Origin: an uncultured Clostridia bacterium | GTDB lineage: Bacteria > Bacillota > Clostridia > Oscillospirales > Ruminococcaceae | Length of the DNA: 64,000 nt | Direction: 5' to 3' | Assembly: GCA_947389015.1 (NCBI GenBank) | Contig: CANDVA010000002.1 | Span: 1-64,000 of the forward strand | Shown: in pieces, positions 43,223 through 51,101 of the stretch | How the letters are laid out: every line of letters starts with the position of its first letter | How positions within the stretch are numbered: the first letter of the stretch is position 1 | Translations under genes and position numbers: made by a program | The notes under the pieces: model-generated | Databases searched by the model: none | Told to the model about the DNA's origin: nothing | Seen by the model: only the letters and a program-made list of their open reading frames with translations

Positions 43223-44155
43223 TCAATAATTTTCACCATCAATGATCTTTACTGCTTTATCTACTATACTCAATAGATCGTCATTTTTACCAACAATTAT
43301 ATGTTGAATTCGTTCATCACGACGAAACCACGTCATCTGACGCTTTGCGTACTGACGGGTTCGGAGCTTCAGTTCCTCCACGCAATCCTCCAGAGACCGT
43401 TCTCCGAGGAAGTACGGGTACAGCTCCTTACAGCCTATCGCCTGCGCCGCGGTCGGACGGTCGGGCTGCTCGAAGCACTGCCGCGCCTCCTCGACCAATC
43501 CGTTCTCCAGCATTATGTCAACGCGCCTGTTTATGCGCTCGCGAAGCTTTTCGCGATCCTCGAAGTCGATAGTCAGCATTATGAATTCATACGGCGACGG
43601 GTTTCGGCGCGACTCCGCTTTAGCCTGCGAGATCGTGTGCCCCGTGGTCTTATAGACCTCCAGCGCGCGGATAATGCGCCCGACGTTGTTCTCGTGAAGC
43701 GTCGCGGCGGTCTCGGGATCGATCTCGCGGAGCCTTTCCAGCAGCGCCGCGTTGCCGTTTTCCTCGGCGAATTTCCGCATCTCCCCGCGGAAAGCGAGAT
43801 CACGCTCGCTGTCGTCGAACGTGAGATTATCGACAAACGAGCTGATATACAGACCCGTGCCGCCGCAAATTATCGGGGTCTTCCCGCGCCCGAAAATATC
43901 GCGGACGCACTCGCCGCACAGCCCGACATAATCCGCGACGGAAAAGCTCTCCGTCGGCTCGAGGAAGCCGAGCAGGTGATGAGGTATCCCCTGCTGCTCC
44001 TCGGGGGTCGCCTTTGCGCTCGCTACGTCCATATCGGTGTATATCTGCATACTGTCCGCGGAGATAACCTCCCCGTCGTATCGCTTGGCAAGCTCCACGG
44101 CAAGCGCGGTCTTGCCCGAGGCGGTAGGTCCGCAAACCACGACAACTTTGTTCAT
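43223..44155 (-). CDS. miaA: tRNA dimethylallyltransferase
   Basis: MiaA adds a dimethylallyl group to A37 of tRNAs that read UNN codons; MiaB, encoded at 54218, then adds the methylthio group. This 310-residue protein has the P-loop CGPTASGKTAL (about 8-18), ISADSMQIYTDMDVASAK (about 34-51) and ICGGTGLYISS (about 97). The length is typical. It is followed by hfq, the conserved partner. Confidence 0.96.
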   Translation of the reverse strand: MNKVVVVCGPTASGKTALAVELAKRYDGEVISADSMQIYTDMDVASAKATPEEQQGIPHHLLGFLEPTESFSVADYVGLCGECVRDIFGRGKTPIICGGTGLYISSFVDNLTFDDSERDLAFRGEMRKFAEENGNAALLERLREIDPETAATLHENNVGRIIRALEVYKTTGHTISQAKAESRRNPSPYEFIMLTIDFEDREKLRERINRRVDIMLENGLVEEARQCFEQPDRPTAAQAIGCKELYPYFLGERSLEDCVEELKLRTRQYAKRQMTWFRRDERIQHIIVGKNDDLLSIVDKAVKIIDGENY

Positions 44156-44170
44156 ATCGCCAAATTTCCT

Positions 44171-44812
44171 TTATGAAAGCTCCGTAATTTTGTTTAAAAC
44201 ACCCGCGCACATCGGTGATTTCTCTCCCGTTTCGGGATTTCTCTGGGCGCGGATATTGTACAGATAGCCCGTTTCGCCGTATCTGCCGAGGTCGTTATTA
44301 TTATAACGGCGGTCGTCCATGCATATCCCGGTGACCTTTAAGCAGACGACCGCGTGAGTTCCCTCCTCGGTGAGGTCGCGCTCCCACTCAAGCTCGCAGT
44401 CCATATTCAGGAAACACTCCTTTATCCGCGGCGCGTTTACCCTCGGGGATGGCTCGACGGTCAGCCCCGAAGCGGTTATCTCGTCCGTGTCGAAGCCGTT
44501 GTTCTTTATCGTGTCCATACACTTATCGAGAATATCCGCGGACGGGAAGTTCACCACGCAGCAGCCCGTTTCCTTTAGCGAACGGTACATATGCCCCGAC
44601 TTGTGAACGCTCGAAAATATGCAGTGATATCCGCCCTCCGCGCCCGTGAAGGTGCACCACGACATCATTGTCGCGTTTGTTTTGCCGTTGGATTTATAGC
44701 CCGTGACCGCCACGAGCGGCGACGGCACCGCCGCCGTATACTCGAGCCACGAAAAGCCGAAAAACTCCTGTCCCCCGAACGCTTCGGGAAACTTATCGAA
44801 TTCCTTTTTCAT
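44171..44812 (-). CDS. Flavin reductase-like FMN-binding protein
   Basis: This 213-residue protein has the FMN-binding split-barrel of the flavin reductase-like family, with KTNATMMSWCTFTG and the CCVVNFPSADILD segment. Such proteins reduce flavins with NAD(P)H or act as small electron carriers. It begins the set of small redox and stress-type genes up to 48248. The ATG follows AAAGGAG. It ends 15 bases before miaA and may be cotranscribed with it. Confidence 0.88.
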   Translation of the reverse strand: MKKEFDKFPEAFGGQEFFGFSWLEYTAAVPSPLVAVTGYKSNGKTNATMMSWCTFTGAEGGYHCIFSSVHKSGHMYRSLKETGCCVVNFPSADILDKCMDTIKNNGFDTDEITASGLTVEPSPRVNAPRIKECFLNMDCELEWERDLTEEGTHAVVCLKVTGICMDDRRYNNNDLGRYGETGYLYNIRAQRNPETGEKSPMCAGVLNKITELS

Positions 44813-44825
44813 ATTAAAATCTCCT

Positions 44826-45449
44826 TTACCGCTTTACAATGCGTATCGGGTGGCGTATGACCGTCTTGCGCTTTTCGGGATCACATTTGTTCGGGTCGCT
44901 GATGTATATTTCGTGGTGTAGCCTCTCCTCGGTGATATCGTTTACATAACCGTTTTCGGCGAGAAACCCGTCCATTGCGGCGACGGTTCGCGGCTCGTCG
45001 TCGTAGCTGCCAACGTGCATACACTGAACGCACAGCCCCTCGTCGACCGCAAGCATTTCGACGGCTGAGCAGTCGAGCTTCTTTTTCCGCGACGCCTCCG
45101 TCCTTGCCCACTCGAATACCTCCTGGGTAACGAAATCGGGCAACCGCAGCACGGATATCCACCGAAAGCGCTCCTTGTTTTCGTATTCGGCGCTGTACCA
45201 GAAGCCCTCAAGCGGCGGTACAACGAAGTCAAAATACCCGTCGATAACGTGATCGCCGCGCTTGCTCATCTTAATGGTATACAATATCCCGTACAGCACC
45301 GAAACGGCGTTCTTGTACGCGCCGCCCTCCTCGTTTGGGTCGCCCTCGCCGCGCACAGCCGCGTAGGTTATCGGCGGCACGGTGATTATTTCGGAGACGG
45401 TTTTTGGCTGATAAAGCGTTTTGAATTCCTTTTTGAAATCGTATGGCAT
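44826..45449 (-). CDS. GyrI-like small-molecule-binding domain protein
   Basis: This 207-residue protein consists of a GyrI-like (SHS2/SRPBCC-type effector-binding) domain. It starts with the PPITYAAVRGEGDPN strand typical of stand-alone members and includes MHVGSYDDEPRTVAAMDGFL (about 145). It lacks a DNA-binding domain. Stand-alone GyrI-like proteins can bind or hydrolyse hydrophobic compounds. The ligand here is unknown. The ATG follows AGGAGGG. The next gene begins 13 bases downstream. Confidence 0.85.
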   Translation of the reverse strand: MPYDFKKEFKTLYQPKTVSEIITVPPITYAAVRGEGDPNEEGGAYKNAVSVLYGILYTIKMSKRGDHVIDGYFDFVVPPLEGFWYSAEYENKERFRWISVLRLPDFVTQEVFEWARTEASRKKKLDCSAVEMLAVDEGLCVQCMHVGSYDDEPRTVAAMDGFLAENGYVNDITEERLHHEIYISDPNKCDPEKRKTVIRHPIRIVKR

Positions 45450-45473
45450 AATTAAGCCCTCCTTAAACGTGCT

Positions 45474-46343
45474 CTAGTGATTGACAACCTCTTTAAAAAA
45501 TACTTCTCCCATAATCAGAAGAAAACCGCCGATAAAGAGCGAAACGGCGTTCGCGGCAAATGCGTATCCCACCGCTCTGCCCTCGCGTGTTCTTCGCTCC
45601 GTGAAGCGAGGAAGAAATACCGCGTACACCGACGCCTCCACCGTAAAAATTACGATCTCGGCAAAAATGTACGCGGCTGCCGCGCCCAATCCTCCGAGAT
45701 TTACATCTCCGACGGCTATCATAATATTCAAGAAAATCTGCGTACAAACGTTCATTATTATGATAAGTTTATACTCCTTTTTGCCGCGGTATCCGAACAG
45801 CCGCGCCACACCCAGCTCCAGCAGGACGGTTATCACGATCCGCACCAGCAGACCGCCGATCTCGACGTAAACGCCGCCAACTCCGCCGTTTTTTTCGACG
45901 GTCATTTCTCCGCCGTTCACGCTGACCGTAAAGTACGAGTTGAATGCGTATCTCTCAAGCTTTTCACTGATTATATAGCTCCCGTCATCGGGGAAATACA
46001 GCAATATCTTGAACTTATCGGGCGGCATATATCCCCACGTCCGACTGCCGCTGTGATTGAGCTTATAATACGTTTCATCGACCGGAGACTCATAAAGAAA
46101 ATATTCATCCTTCAGCGAAATTTCATAAAGCGCCCGCCATTCGGAATTTTGCTTGGAAATGTACTCGTCCGAAAATCTCGAATTAAAAGCCTCAAGAAGC
46201 GTGAGATAATATTCCCTGCCGTCCTCCATGCCTTTAACGTTTATCGTCAGTGAAGCCTTCGGTCCGCAATCCGCGAACGCCGTTACGCCCGCGGCGCAAA
46301 AAACGCAGACCATAACCGAAATGATAACTAAAAGCTTTTTCAT
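45474..46343 (-). CDS. Exported membrane protein of unknown function
   Basis: This 289-residue protein has a cleavable-looking signal peptide (about 1-25, ending AFADC), an extracytoplasmic beta-rich domain (about 25-155) and four membrane helices (about 165-285). The extracytoplasmic part resembles carbohydrate- or peptide-binding folds in look only. The assigned start is ATG 46343, eight bases from GGAGG; an upstream extension would run into the promoter. It has its own consensus promoter (46390-46418). I do not recognise the family. Confidence 0.7.
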   Translation of the reverse strand: MKKLLVIISVMVCVFCAAGVTAFADCGPKASLTINVKGMEDGREYYLTLLEAFNSRFSDEYISKQNSEWRALYEISLKDEYFLYESPVDETYYKLNHSGSRTWGYMPPDKFKILLYFPDDGSYIISEKLERYAFNSYFTVSVNGGEMTVEKNGGVGGVYVEIGGLLVRIVITVLLELGVARLFGYRGKKEYKLIIIMNVCTQIFLNIMIAVGDVNLGGLGAAAAYIFAEIVIFTVEASVYAVFLPRFTERRTREGRAVGYAFAANAVSLFIGGFLLIMGEVFFKEVVNH

Positions 46344-46389
46344 GATGTCCTCCGATTCATACAAAAACGAAAGCGAAATTTATAATTAG

Positions 46390-46418
46390 ATTATAATATA
46401 TTTTACAAATTTTGTCAA
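46390..46418 (-). promoter_or_regulatory. Consensus sigma-A promoter of the 45474-46343 gene
   Basis: On the minus strand, perfect TTGACA (46413-46418) and perfect TATAAT (46390-46395) are 17 bases apart. The -35 box overlaps the stop codon of the tfoX-like gene at 46415. Confidence 0.85.
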
Positions 46419-46759
46419 GAACGGGGGTTATTTTTCGGCGTTTTCGGTTTCTTCGGCTTTGGCTCGGGGAGCGCGTTGTAAGTCGCCGTGACAAGCTCCG
46501 TTAAGAACTCGCGGTCGTCCACGTCCTCCACGAGAAAATAATTCTTCGTACCCTCGTATGGCGGCTTTTCGGGGAGCTTGGGATAGAGCGCCTTTACCTC
46601 GTCGGCGATCTTCACGAAAAATTGATCGTCGCACACCAGCGCGAAAATCTTTCCATTGCAGTACAGCCCGTACTCGCCGAACATCTTCTTATAGGTTATC
46701 TCGCCCGCGCCGCGGCACTGCTCCGCGACGTATTCAACAAATTCTATCTTAGATGACAT
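46415..46759 (-). CDS. TfoX/Sxy N-terminal domain protein
   Basis: This 114-residue protein carries only the TfoX N-terminal domain, with ITYKKMFGEYGLYCNGKIFAL, and ends in a basic Lys/Pro tail. In Proteobacteria full-length TfoX/Sxy activates competence genes, but short Firmicute versions are of unknown role. The ATG follows GGAGG. It is downstream of the VOC gene by 15 bases and closes the accessory operon. Confidence 0.85.
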   Translation of the reverse strand: MSSKIEFVEYVAEQCRGAGEITYKKMFGEYGLYCNGKIFALVCDDQFFVKIADEVKALYPKLPEKPPYEGTKNYFLVEDVDDREFLTELVTATYNALPEPKPKKPKTPKNNPRS

Positions 46760-46774
46760 ATGTCCTCCTTGCCG

Positions 46775-47233
46775 TCAATTCGGAAATCCGCGGACGTATT
46801 CCAACGGCACGTCCATTCTTACCGCTACCTGATCGTCGGTCAAACCCGCGTCCCGAAACCTCTTTACGACCGTTTCCATAGCCTCTCCGACCTCGATAAT
46901 ATGACCGTCGGGGTCATAAAATCTTACCACCCGCTGCCCCCAGCCGTGCTCTTTGACATCATGAACGTATTCTATATTGAAGCTCCTCAAACGCTCCGTA
47001 AAAGTGTCGAAATCCGTTTCCTCAAAATACAGCTCGACCGCGTTGCTGCGCAGCTTAACATCTTTGCCGCCGATAAACTCTTTCCACGTGTCCAGAGTCT
47101 GAAGCGATATCCCGCCCGTAAGCGTAATGTTAGCGCCAAAATCCGAGATAACGTCCAAGCCGAGAACGCCGTGATAAAAGCGCTTGCTCGCCGCCATATC
47201 CCCGACCGCCAGAAGCGTGCTTACGTATTTCAC
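46775..47233 (-). CDS. VOC family (glyoxalase/bleomycin-resistance fold) protein
   Basis: This 152-residue protein has the vicinal oxygen chelate fold: VGDMAASKRFYHGVLGLDVI in the first half and FYDPDGHIIEVGEAME in the second. These proteins bind metals and catalyse isomerisation or antibiotic binding; the substrate is unknown. The start is GTG 47233, which overlaps the stop of the DUF3795 gene (GTGA). The in-frame extension to 47386 is a shadow of that gene. About 30 extra C-terminal residues form a small helical domain with DQVAVRMDVPLEYVRG. Confidence 0.85.
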   Translation of the reverse strand: MKYVSTLLAVGDMAASKRFYHGVLGLDVISDFGANITLTGGISLQTLDTWKEFIGGKDVKLRSNAVELYFEETDFDTFTERLRSFNIEYVHDVKEHGWGQRVVRFYDPDGHIIEVGEAMETVVKRFRDAGLTDDQVAVRMDVPLEYVRGFPN

Positions 47234-47487
47234 AGGCTCGCCCACTTTTTGCACTGCTCGAGGCGCTTGCCCTCGTCTCCCTGCTCCTTGTCGTAAGCCA
47301 TATCGTTCGCCAGCTTGCACGGGAACTCCGCGCATTGTCCGCAATGCTCGTGACCCTTGCTCTCGCAGCTTGCCTTTACGGGACATTCGCCCCAGAACGG
47401 GTTATCAATGTTCGTACAGCCCTTGCAGCCCATGCTCTCCCTATACTCGCATTCACCGCACAAAATTCCGCATCTCGATTGTACCAT
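47230..47487 (-). CDS. DUF3795 cysteine-rich protein (copy A)
   Basis: This 85-residue protein has ten Cys in the family pattern CGILCGEC, CKGC, CPVKASC and CGQCAEFPCK. The spacing suggests a zinc or iron-sulphur site. The function of DUF3795 is unknown. It is a close paralogue of the gene at 47509. It precedes and overlaps the VOC gene by four bases. The ATG follows AAGGAG. Confidence 0.82.
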   Translation of the reverse strand: MVQSRCGILCGECEYRESMGCKGCTNIDNPFWGECPVKASCESKGHEHCGQCAEFPCKLANDMAYDKEQGDEGKRLEQCKKWASL

Positions 47488-47508
47488 AACACATTCTCCT
47501 TTGCACCG

Positions 47509-47790
47509 TCATTTTTTCGGGTAATCGATACCCGCCCAATTCGCGCATACGCGCAGCCGTCTGTCGTCTCCGTCGCCGTATTGAGTGTCGAACGCCATCT
47601 TTTTCAGCGCCTCGCACGGGAACCCCTTACACTCTCCGCAGTGAACGTTCTCCTTGCCCTCGCAGCAGTTTTTGACGGAACATTCGCCGTGAAACGGATT
47701 TTCAACGTTGACGCAGCCCTTGCAGCCCATTGACTGTGCGAACTCGCAGCTCTCGCATAATATTCCGCACCTTGACTGTATCTCGCTCAT
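47509..47790 (-). CDS. DUF3795 cysteine-rich protein (copy B)
   Basis: This 93-residue paralogue of the neighbour keeps the same Cys layout: CGILCESC, CKGC, CSVKNCC and CGECKGFPCE. It differs mainly in the C-terminal tail. Its start overlaps the stop of the gene at 47787 by four bases (ATGA). The tandem duplication suggests dose or specificity diversification. It is probably a metal-binding protein. Confidence 0.82.
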   Translation of the reverse strand: MSEIQSRCGILCESCEFAQSMGCKGCVNVENPFHGECSVKNCCEGKENVHCGECKGFPCEALKKMAFDTQYGDGDDRRLRVCANWAGIDYPKK

Positions 47791-48248
47791 GCGCTCAGCT
47801 CCAATTCCAAAAATTTCCGAATATAAGGATTATTCTCCTCCGACAGCGGTATCAGAAACGCGTTGTTGCGGCATTTCCTGTAAACCTCGCCGTCCATTGT
47901 GAACTCGTAGCCGCCCGTACAGTGCGGATCGTCGCCCGTGCCGTTGAGCTTACGGCAGTCGGTGGACTTTTTCGTCTTGCTCTTCACTTTCTCGGGAAGG
48001 GTACCGAGGAAATCTCCGTACTCCCCCGAATGTGCCGCGTAAATTCTCGCCTGTGTTCCGCTTTTGCGCATAACGAAATTAAGCAGCGTTTTCTTGCTGT
48101 CGCCGCGCAGATAGGACACGACAAAGCCGCTTTTCGCAGTTTTGATCTTACACTCGCAGCCGTTTTCCGAAAGGAACTCGTTAAGCTCCGAAACAAAGCC
48201 GCGATTGCTTTCCTCAACCGTTTCAAGAAATTCTCCGAAATTACTCAT
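47787..48248 (-). CDS. Conserved hypothetical protein
   Basis: This 153-residue soluble protein is the first gene of a tightly overlapping run (this gene, DUF3795 B, DUF3795 A, VOC, TfoX). It begins with a helical segment (about 1-30), a basic beta region (about 35-75), and a cysteine-bearing segment (DCRKLNGTGDDPHCTGGYEF, about 108-127). YRKCRNNAF follows. The spaced Cys and His could bind a metal. I do not recognise a named family. The ATG follows AAGGAGA. Confidence 0.7.
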   Translation of the reverse strand: MSNFGEFLETVEESNRGFVSELNEFLSENGCECKIKTAKSGFVVSYLRGDSKKTLLNFVMRKSGTQARIYAAHSGEYGDFLGTLPEKVKSKTKKSTDCRKLNGTGDDPHCTGGYEFTMDGEVYRKCRNNAFLIPLSEENNPYIRKFLELELSA

Positions 48249-48335
48249 CGATAAGTCTCCTTTATACTGAAATTAGCCGTAGGGCTAGTATTAGTATACC
48301 TCGGATATTGAAAAATTTCTTGTAAAAAAACGACA

Positions 48336-49130
48336 TTATCCGCGACTTTTCGCGTAATCAATCGCCTGCTTCGGATTCATAAGATGGCGGCGGCGGAAGT
48401 CGTTGAGCAAGTGCGGCTGATCGACATAGCCGTACTTCTCCACCGCGTCGAGAATATTGAGATCGGGACGCGCAATCATCTCCTGCCACAAGAGCTGATA
48501 CCTCACCAGCGACGAGAACGCTTTCGGGGATATCCCCATAGCGGCGGCGAACAGACGCTCGAGCGTCCGCGCCGAAAGCGTTGTATGAGCGCATAATTCG
48601 GATATTTCAAGCGAGCCGTGACTGTCAATTATGAAGTCTACCGCGTTTAATAAATTATTGTCCGCGCGTATGCCGTCAAGGCGCTTTATAAGTGCGTTTT
48701 CGACGGCTTCGGCGCGTTCCTCGAACGTTTTGGCGCTTGCTATATAGGGCGCCAACTCCGCGCCTAGGTCTCCGAAAAACTCCTCCGTCGGGAACGCTAG
48801 GTTCTTGCTGCCCGTAAAGTCTCGCTCGGTGAACAAATGCGCCGTCCACGCGTAGAAGCGCATCCCGAAAAGCTCCGCTCCGCCGTTCACCGAATAGAAC
48901 GAGTTCTCGTCGATCGTGCAGAAAAATCCGCTGTTCTCCGTGCCGTCTATCTTGAAAATGACGTCCATACAGGTATCGGGAATGACCAACAGATCGCGCT
49001 CGGTCTGCCGCTCCGCCCAGAAACAGCGTATATACGGCGATAGCGCCGCGCACGGCGCTGCCTCGCGATAACCATCCCGACCGAACGGGGTGCATAATAT
49101 CGGCTTATACTTTTTTGTAAGTGAATGCAT
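48336..49130 (-). CDS. AraC family transcriptional regulator
   Basis: This 264-residue protein has an N-terminal beta-rich sensor domain of the kind joined to AraC helix-turn-helix regulators (about 15-160), with YIRCFWAERQTER near its start and a VIPDTCMDVIFK strand. The C-terminal two-HTH AraC domain (about 165-260) has LEISELCAHTTLSARTLERL and GYVDQPHLLNDFRRRHLMNP. Its start codon shares one base with the mutL stop (TAATG), so its translation is coupled to mutL. Its targets may include the divergent-function operon just downstream at 46415-48248. Confidence 0.88.
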   Translation of the reverse strand: MHSLTKKYKPILCTPFGRDGYREAAPCAALSPYIRCFWAERQTERDLLVIPDTCMDVIFKIDGTENSGFFCTIDENSFYSVNGGAELFGMRFYAWTAHLFTERDFTGSKNLAFPTEEFFGDLGAELAPYIASAKTFEERAEAVENALIKRLDGIRADNNLLNAVDFIIDSHGSLEISELCAHTTLSARTLERLFAAAMGISPKAFSSLVRYQLLWQEMIARPDLNILDAVEKYGYVDQPHLLNDFRRRHLMNPKQAIDYAKSRG

Positions 49131-51082
49131 TATACTATTCTCCCGAAATACTTTTCGATCTGCCGCTTGGATATCTGCGTCATTACCGGGCGTCCGTGCG
49201 GACAGTAGCGGATATTGTTATTCTTTAAAACTATATTCGCAAGATATGCAAGCTCCGACACGTCCTGATCCTCGTTCGCGCGGATGCTCGCCTTGCACGC
49301 CATTGTGTGCAGAACGTCGTCGAACAGAGCGCCCTCGGCGTTGTCGTTGCCCTGCACAAGTATGTCCGCTATGCTTTGAAGCAGCTCCGCGGGATCGGCG
49401 CTTTCAAGCGACTGCGGCATTCCCTCGACAAGGACTTTTCCGTCCTCCCCGAGCTTCAGCAGAATTCCCGTGTTCTCCAGACGCTGCCTGAAGCTGCTGA
49501 CCGCCTCGTATTCCTCGGGCGACAGAGTGACCGCACACGGCTCTATCAGAAGCTGTCCGTGGATATTCACGCCCTTTTTGAAGCGCTCGAAGTTAATACG
49601 CTCGTGGGCGGCGTGCTTGTCGATAAGTATCAGGCTCTCGCCGCTCTCGCAAAGGATATATGTCTTGAATAATTCGCCGATAACGCGGATGTTTTCAACG
49701 GGAATATTCTCATCAACGGGAGCTTGCGGCGCGGCTTGGAACGGCTGCGCCTGCCGCACGGGCTGTTCGCGCTTCTCAAACGATTTGCTCGACAGAAACG
49801 CGAACCCCGGCAGCTCCTCCTGAACCTTTTCCTCGGGGATATTCGGCTTCAATTCGCTCCGCATAAGCGGCGGCAGCGCCTCGGGCAGAACCTCCTGCTC
49901 GGCGGGCTCGGCGCTCTCGGGCTTTGGAAACTCGAACGGCACCACTCTGCGGTAGAAGCTCTCGGGGTCGGACATTTTTTCGGGAATGGCGGAAACATTG
50001 CCCGACGGTACCGGAACGGTGGAAACAGGCTCGTCAACGCTGTCGTGAGCGCCGGTCTCCGAAACGTTCGGGAGCTGTATCTCGCGGCTTCGGTCGTAGC
50101 CGAGCAGACCGTTTTTAACCGCGAAATAGATCGCGTCAAACACCGATTTTTCGTTCGAGAACCGCACCTCGGTCTTTGCGGGGGAGATATTCGCGTCAAG
50201 CAGCGCGGGGTCGAGATTGATACACAGCACGCACGACGGAAACTTCCCGACCATTATGCCGTTGCGGAACGCCTCCTCGAGCGCCGCGCAGCAGAGCGGA
50301 CTTTTCACGCTCCGCCCGTTGACGAAAAAGTGCTGCATGGTGCGGTTCGCCCTTGTGAACAGCGGCGAGCTGACATAGCCCGTGACGCCGATATCGCGGT
50401 AGATGTTGTCGACGGGTATCATTCCCGCCGCGAACTGCTTGCCGAACACCGCGTAAATGGCGCTGTAATACTCCCCGTCGCCCGACGTGAGCATGGTCTG
50501 CTTTCCGTCGCGGATAAAACGGAACGAGATATTAGGGTGAGATAAGGCTAACTTTTCGATAACGTTCGCGCAGTAATTTCCCTCGGTGACGTCCTTTTTA
50601 AGAAATTTCAGACGCGCGGGGGTATTGTAAAACAGATCGCGTATTATTATCGTAGTGCCGTCCGCGCAGCCTATTCTATCGTACTCCGACGGGGTAACGC
50701 CCTCGATCTTGTACGACGTGCCGAGCTTGTCCACGGGGCGCTTGCTTATCGCCTCGATACGCGACACCGCCGCCACCGAAGCAAGCGCCTCGCCGCGGAA
50801 ACCGAGCGTGTTTATATTCTCGAGATCCTCCTGCGTGTACACCTTGCTCGTCGCGTGACGCAGAAAAGCAAGCGGCATATCCTCATACGATATCCCGCAC
50901 CCGTCGTCCGTCACGCGCATATACGCTATGCCGCCGCGCTTTATTTCCACGGAAATATTCCGCGCGCCCGCGTCTATCGCGTTCTCCGCGAGCTCCTTTA
51001 TAACCGACGACGGGCGCTCTATCACCTCGCCCGCCGCGATCAACTCATATACGCTCTTGTCAAGCTGATTTATTTTTGGCAT
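49130..51082 (-). CDS. mutL: DNA mismatch repair protein MutL
   Basis: MutL links MutS mismatch recognition to strand removal. This 650-residue protein has the GHKL ATPase domain (about 1-330) with ELAENAIDAGA, DDGCGI and GFRGEALASV. A Pro/Glu-rich linker (about 340-450) leads to the dimerisation/endonuclease domain with DKHAAHERINFE (the DQHA-type metal motif, with Gln to Lys), ACKASIRA and YCPHGRP. The endonuclease-type motifs suggest a nicking MutL. mutS ends 19 bases upstream. Confidence 0.96.
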   Translation of the reverse strand: MPKINQLDKSVYELIAAGEVIERPSSVIKELAENAIDAGARNISVEIKRGGIAYMRVTDDGCGISYEDMPLAFLRHATSKVYTQEDLENINTLGFRGEALASVAAVSRIEAISKRPVDKLGTSYKIEGVTPSEYDRIGCADGTTIIIRDLFYNTPARLKFLKKDVTEGNYCANVIEKLALSHPNISFRFIRDGKQTMLTSGDGEYYSAIYAVFGKQFAAGMIPVDNIYRDIGVTGYVSSPLFTRANRTMQHFFVNGRSVKSPLCCAALEEAFRNGIMVGKFPSCVLCINLDPALLDANISPAKTEVRFSNEKSVFDAIYFAVKNGLLGYDRSREIQLPNVSETGAHDSVDEPVSTVPVPSGNVSAIPEKMSDPESFYRRVVPFEFPKPESAEPAEQEVLPEALPPLMRSELKPNIPEEKVQEELPGFAFLSSKSFEKREQPVRQAQPFQAAPQAPVDENIPVENIRVIGELFKTYILCESGESLILIDKHAAHERINFERFKKGVNIHGQLLIEPCAVTLSPEEYEAVSSFRQRLENTGILLKLGEDGKVLVEGMPQSLESADPAELLQSIADILVQGNDNAEGALFDDVLHTMACKASIRANEDQDVSELAYLANIVLKNNNIRYCPHGRPVMTQISKRQIEKYFGRIV

Positions 51083-51101
51083 TTTAGGATAATTACCCTT
51101 T

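Noticed and set aside
46775-47386. N-terminal extension of the VOC gene
   Set aside because: The extra 51 residues are a frame shadow of the DUF3795 gene; GTG 47233 gives a normal VOC start with a GTGA overlap.
49130-51082. Loss of MutL endonuclease because of DKHA instead of DQHA
   Set aside because: The Asp, His and both Glu of the motif remain, and CPHGRP and ACKAS are present, so the activity is probably kept.
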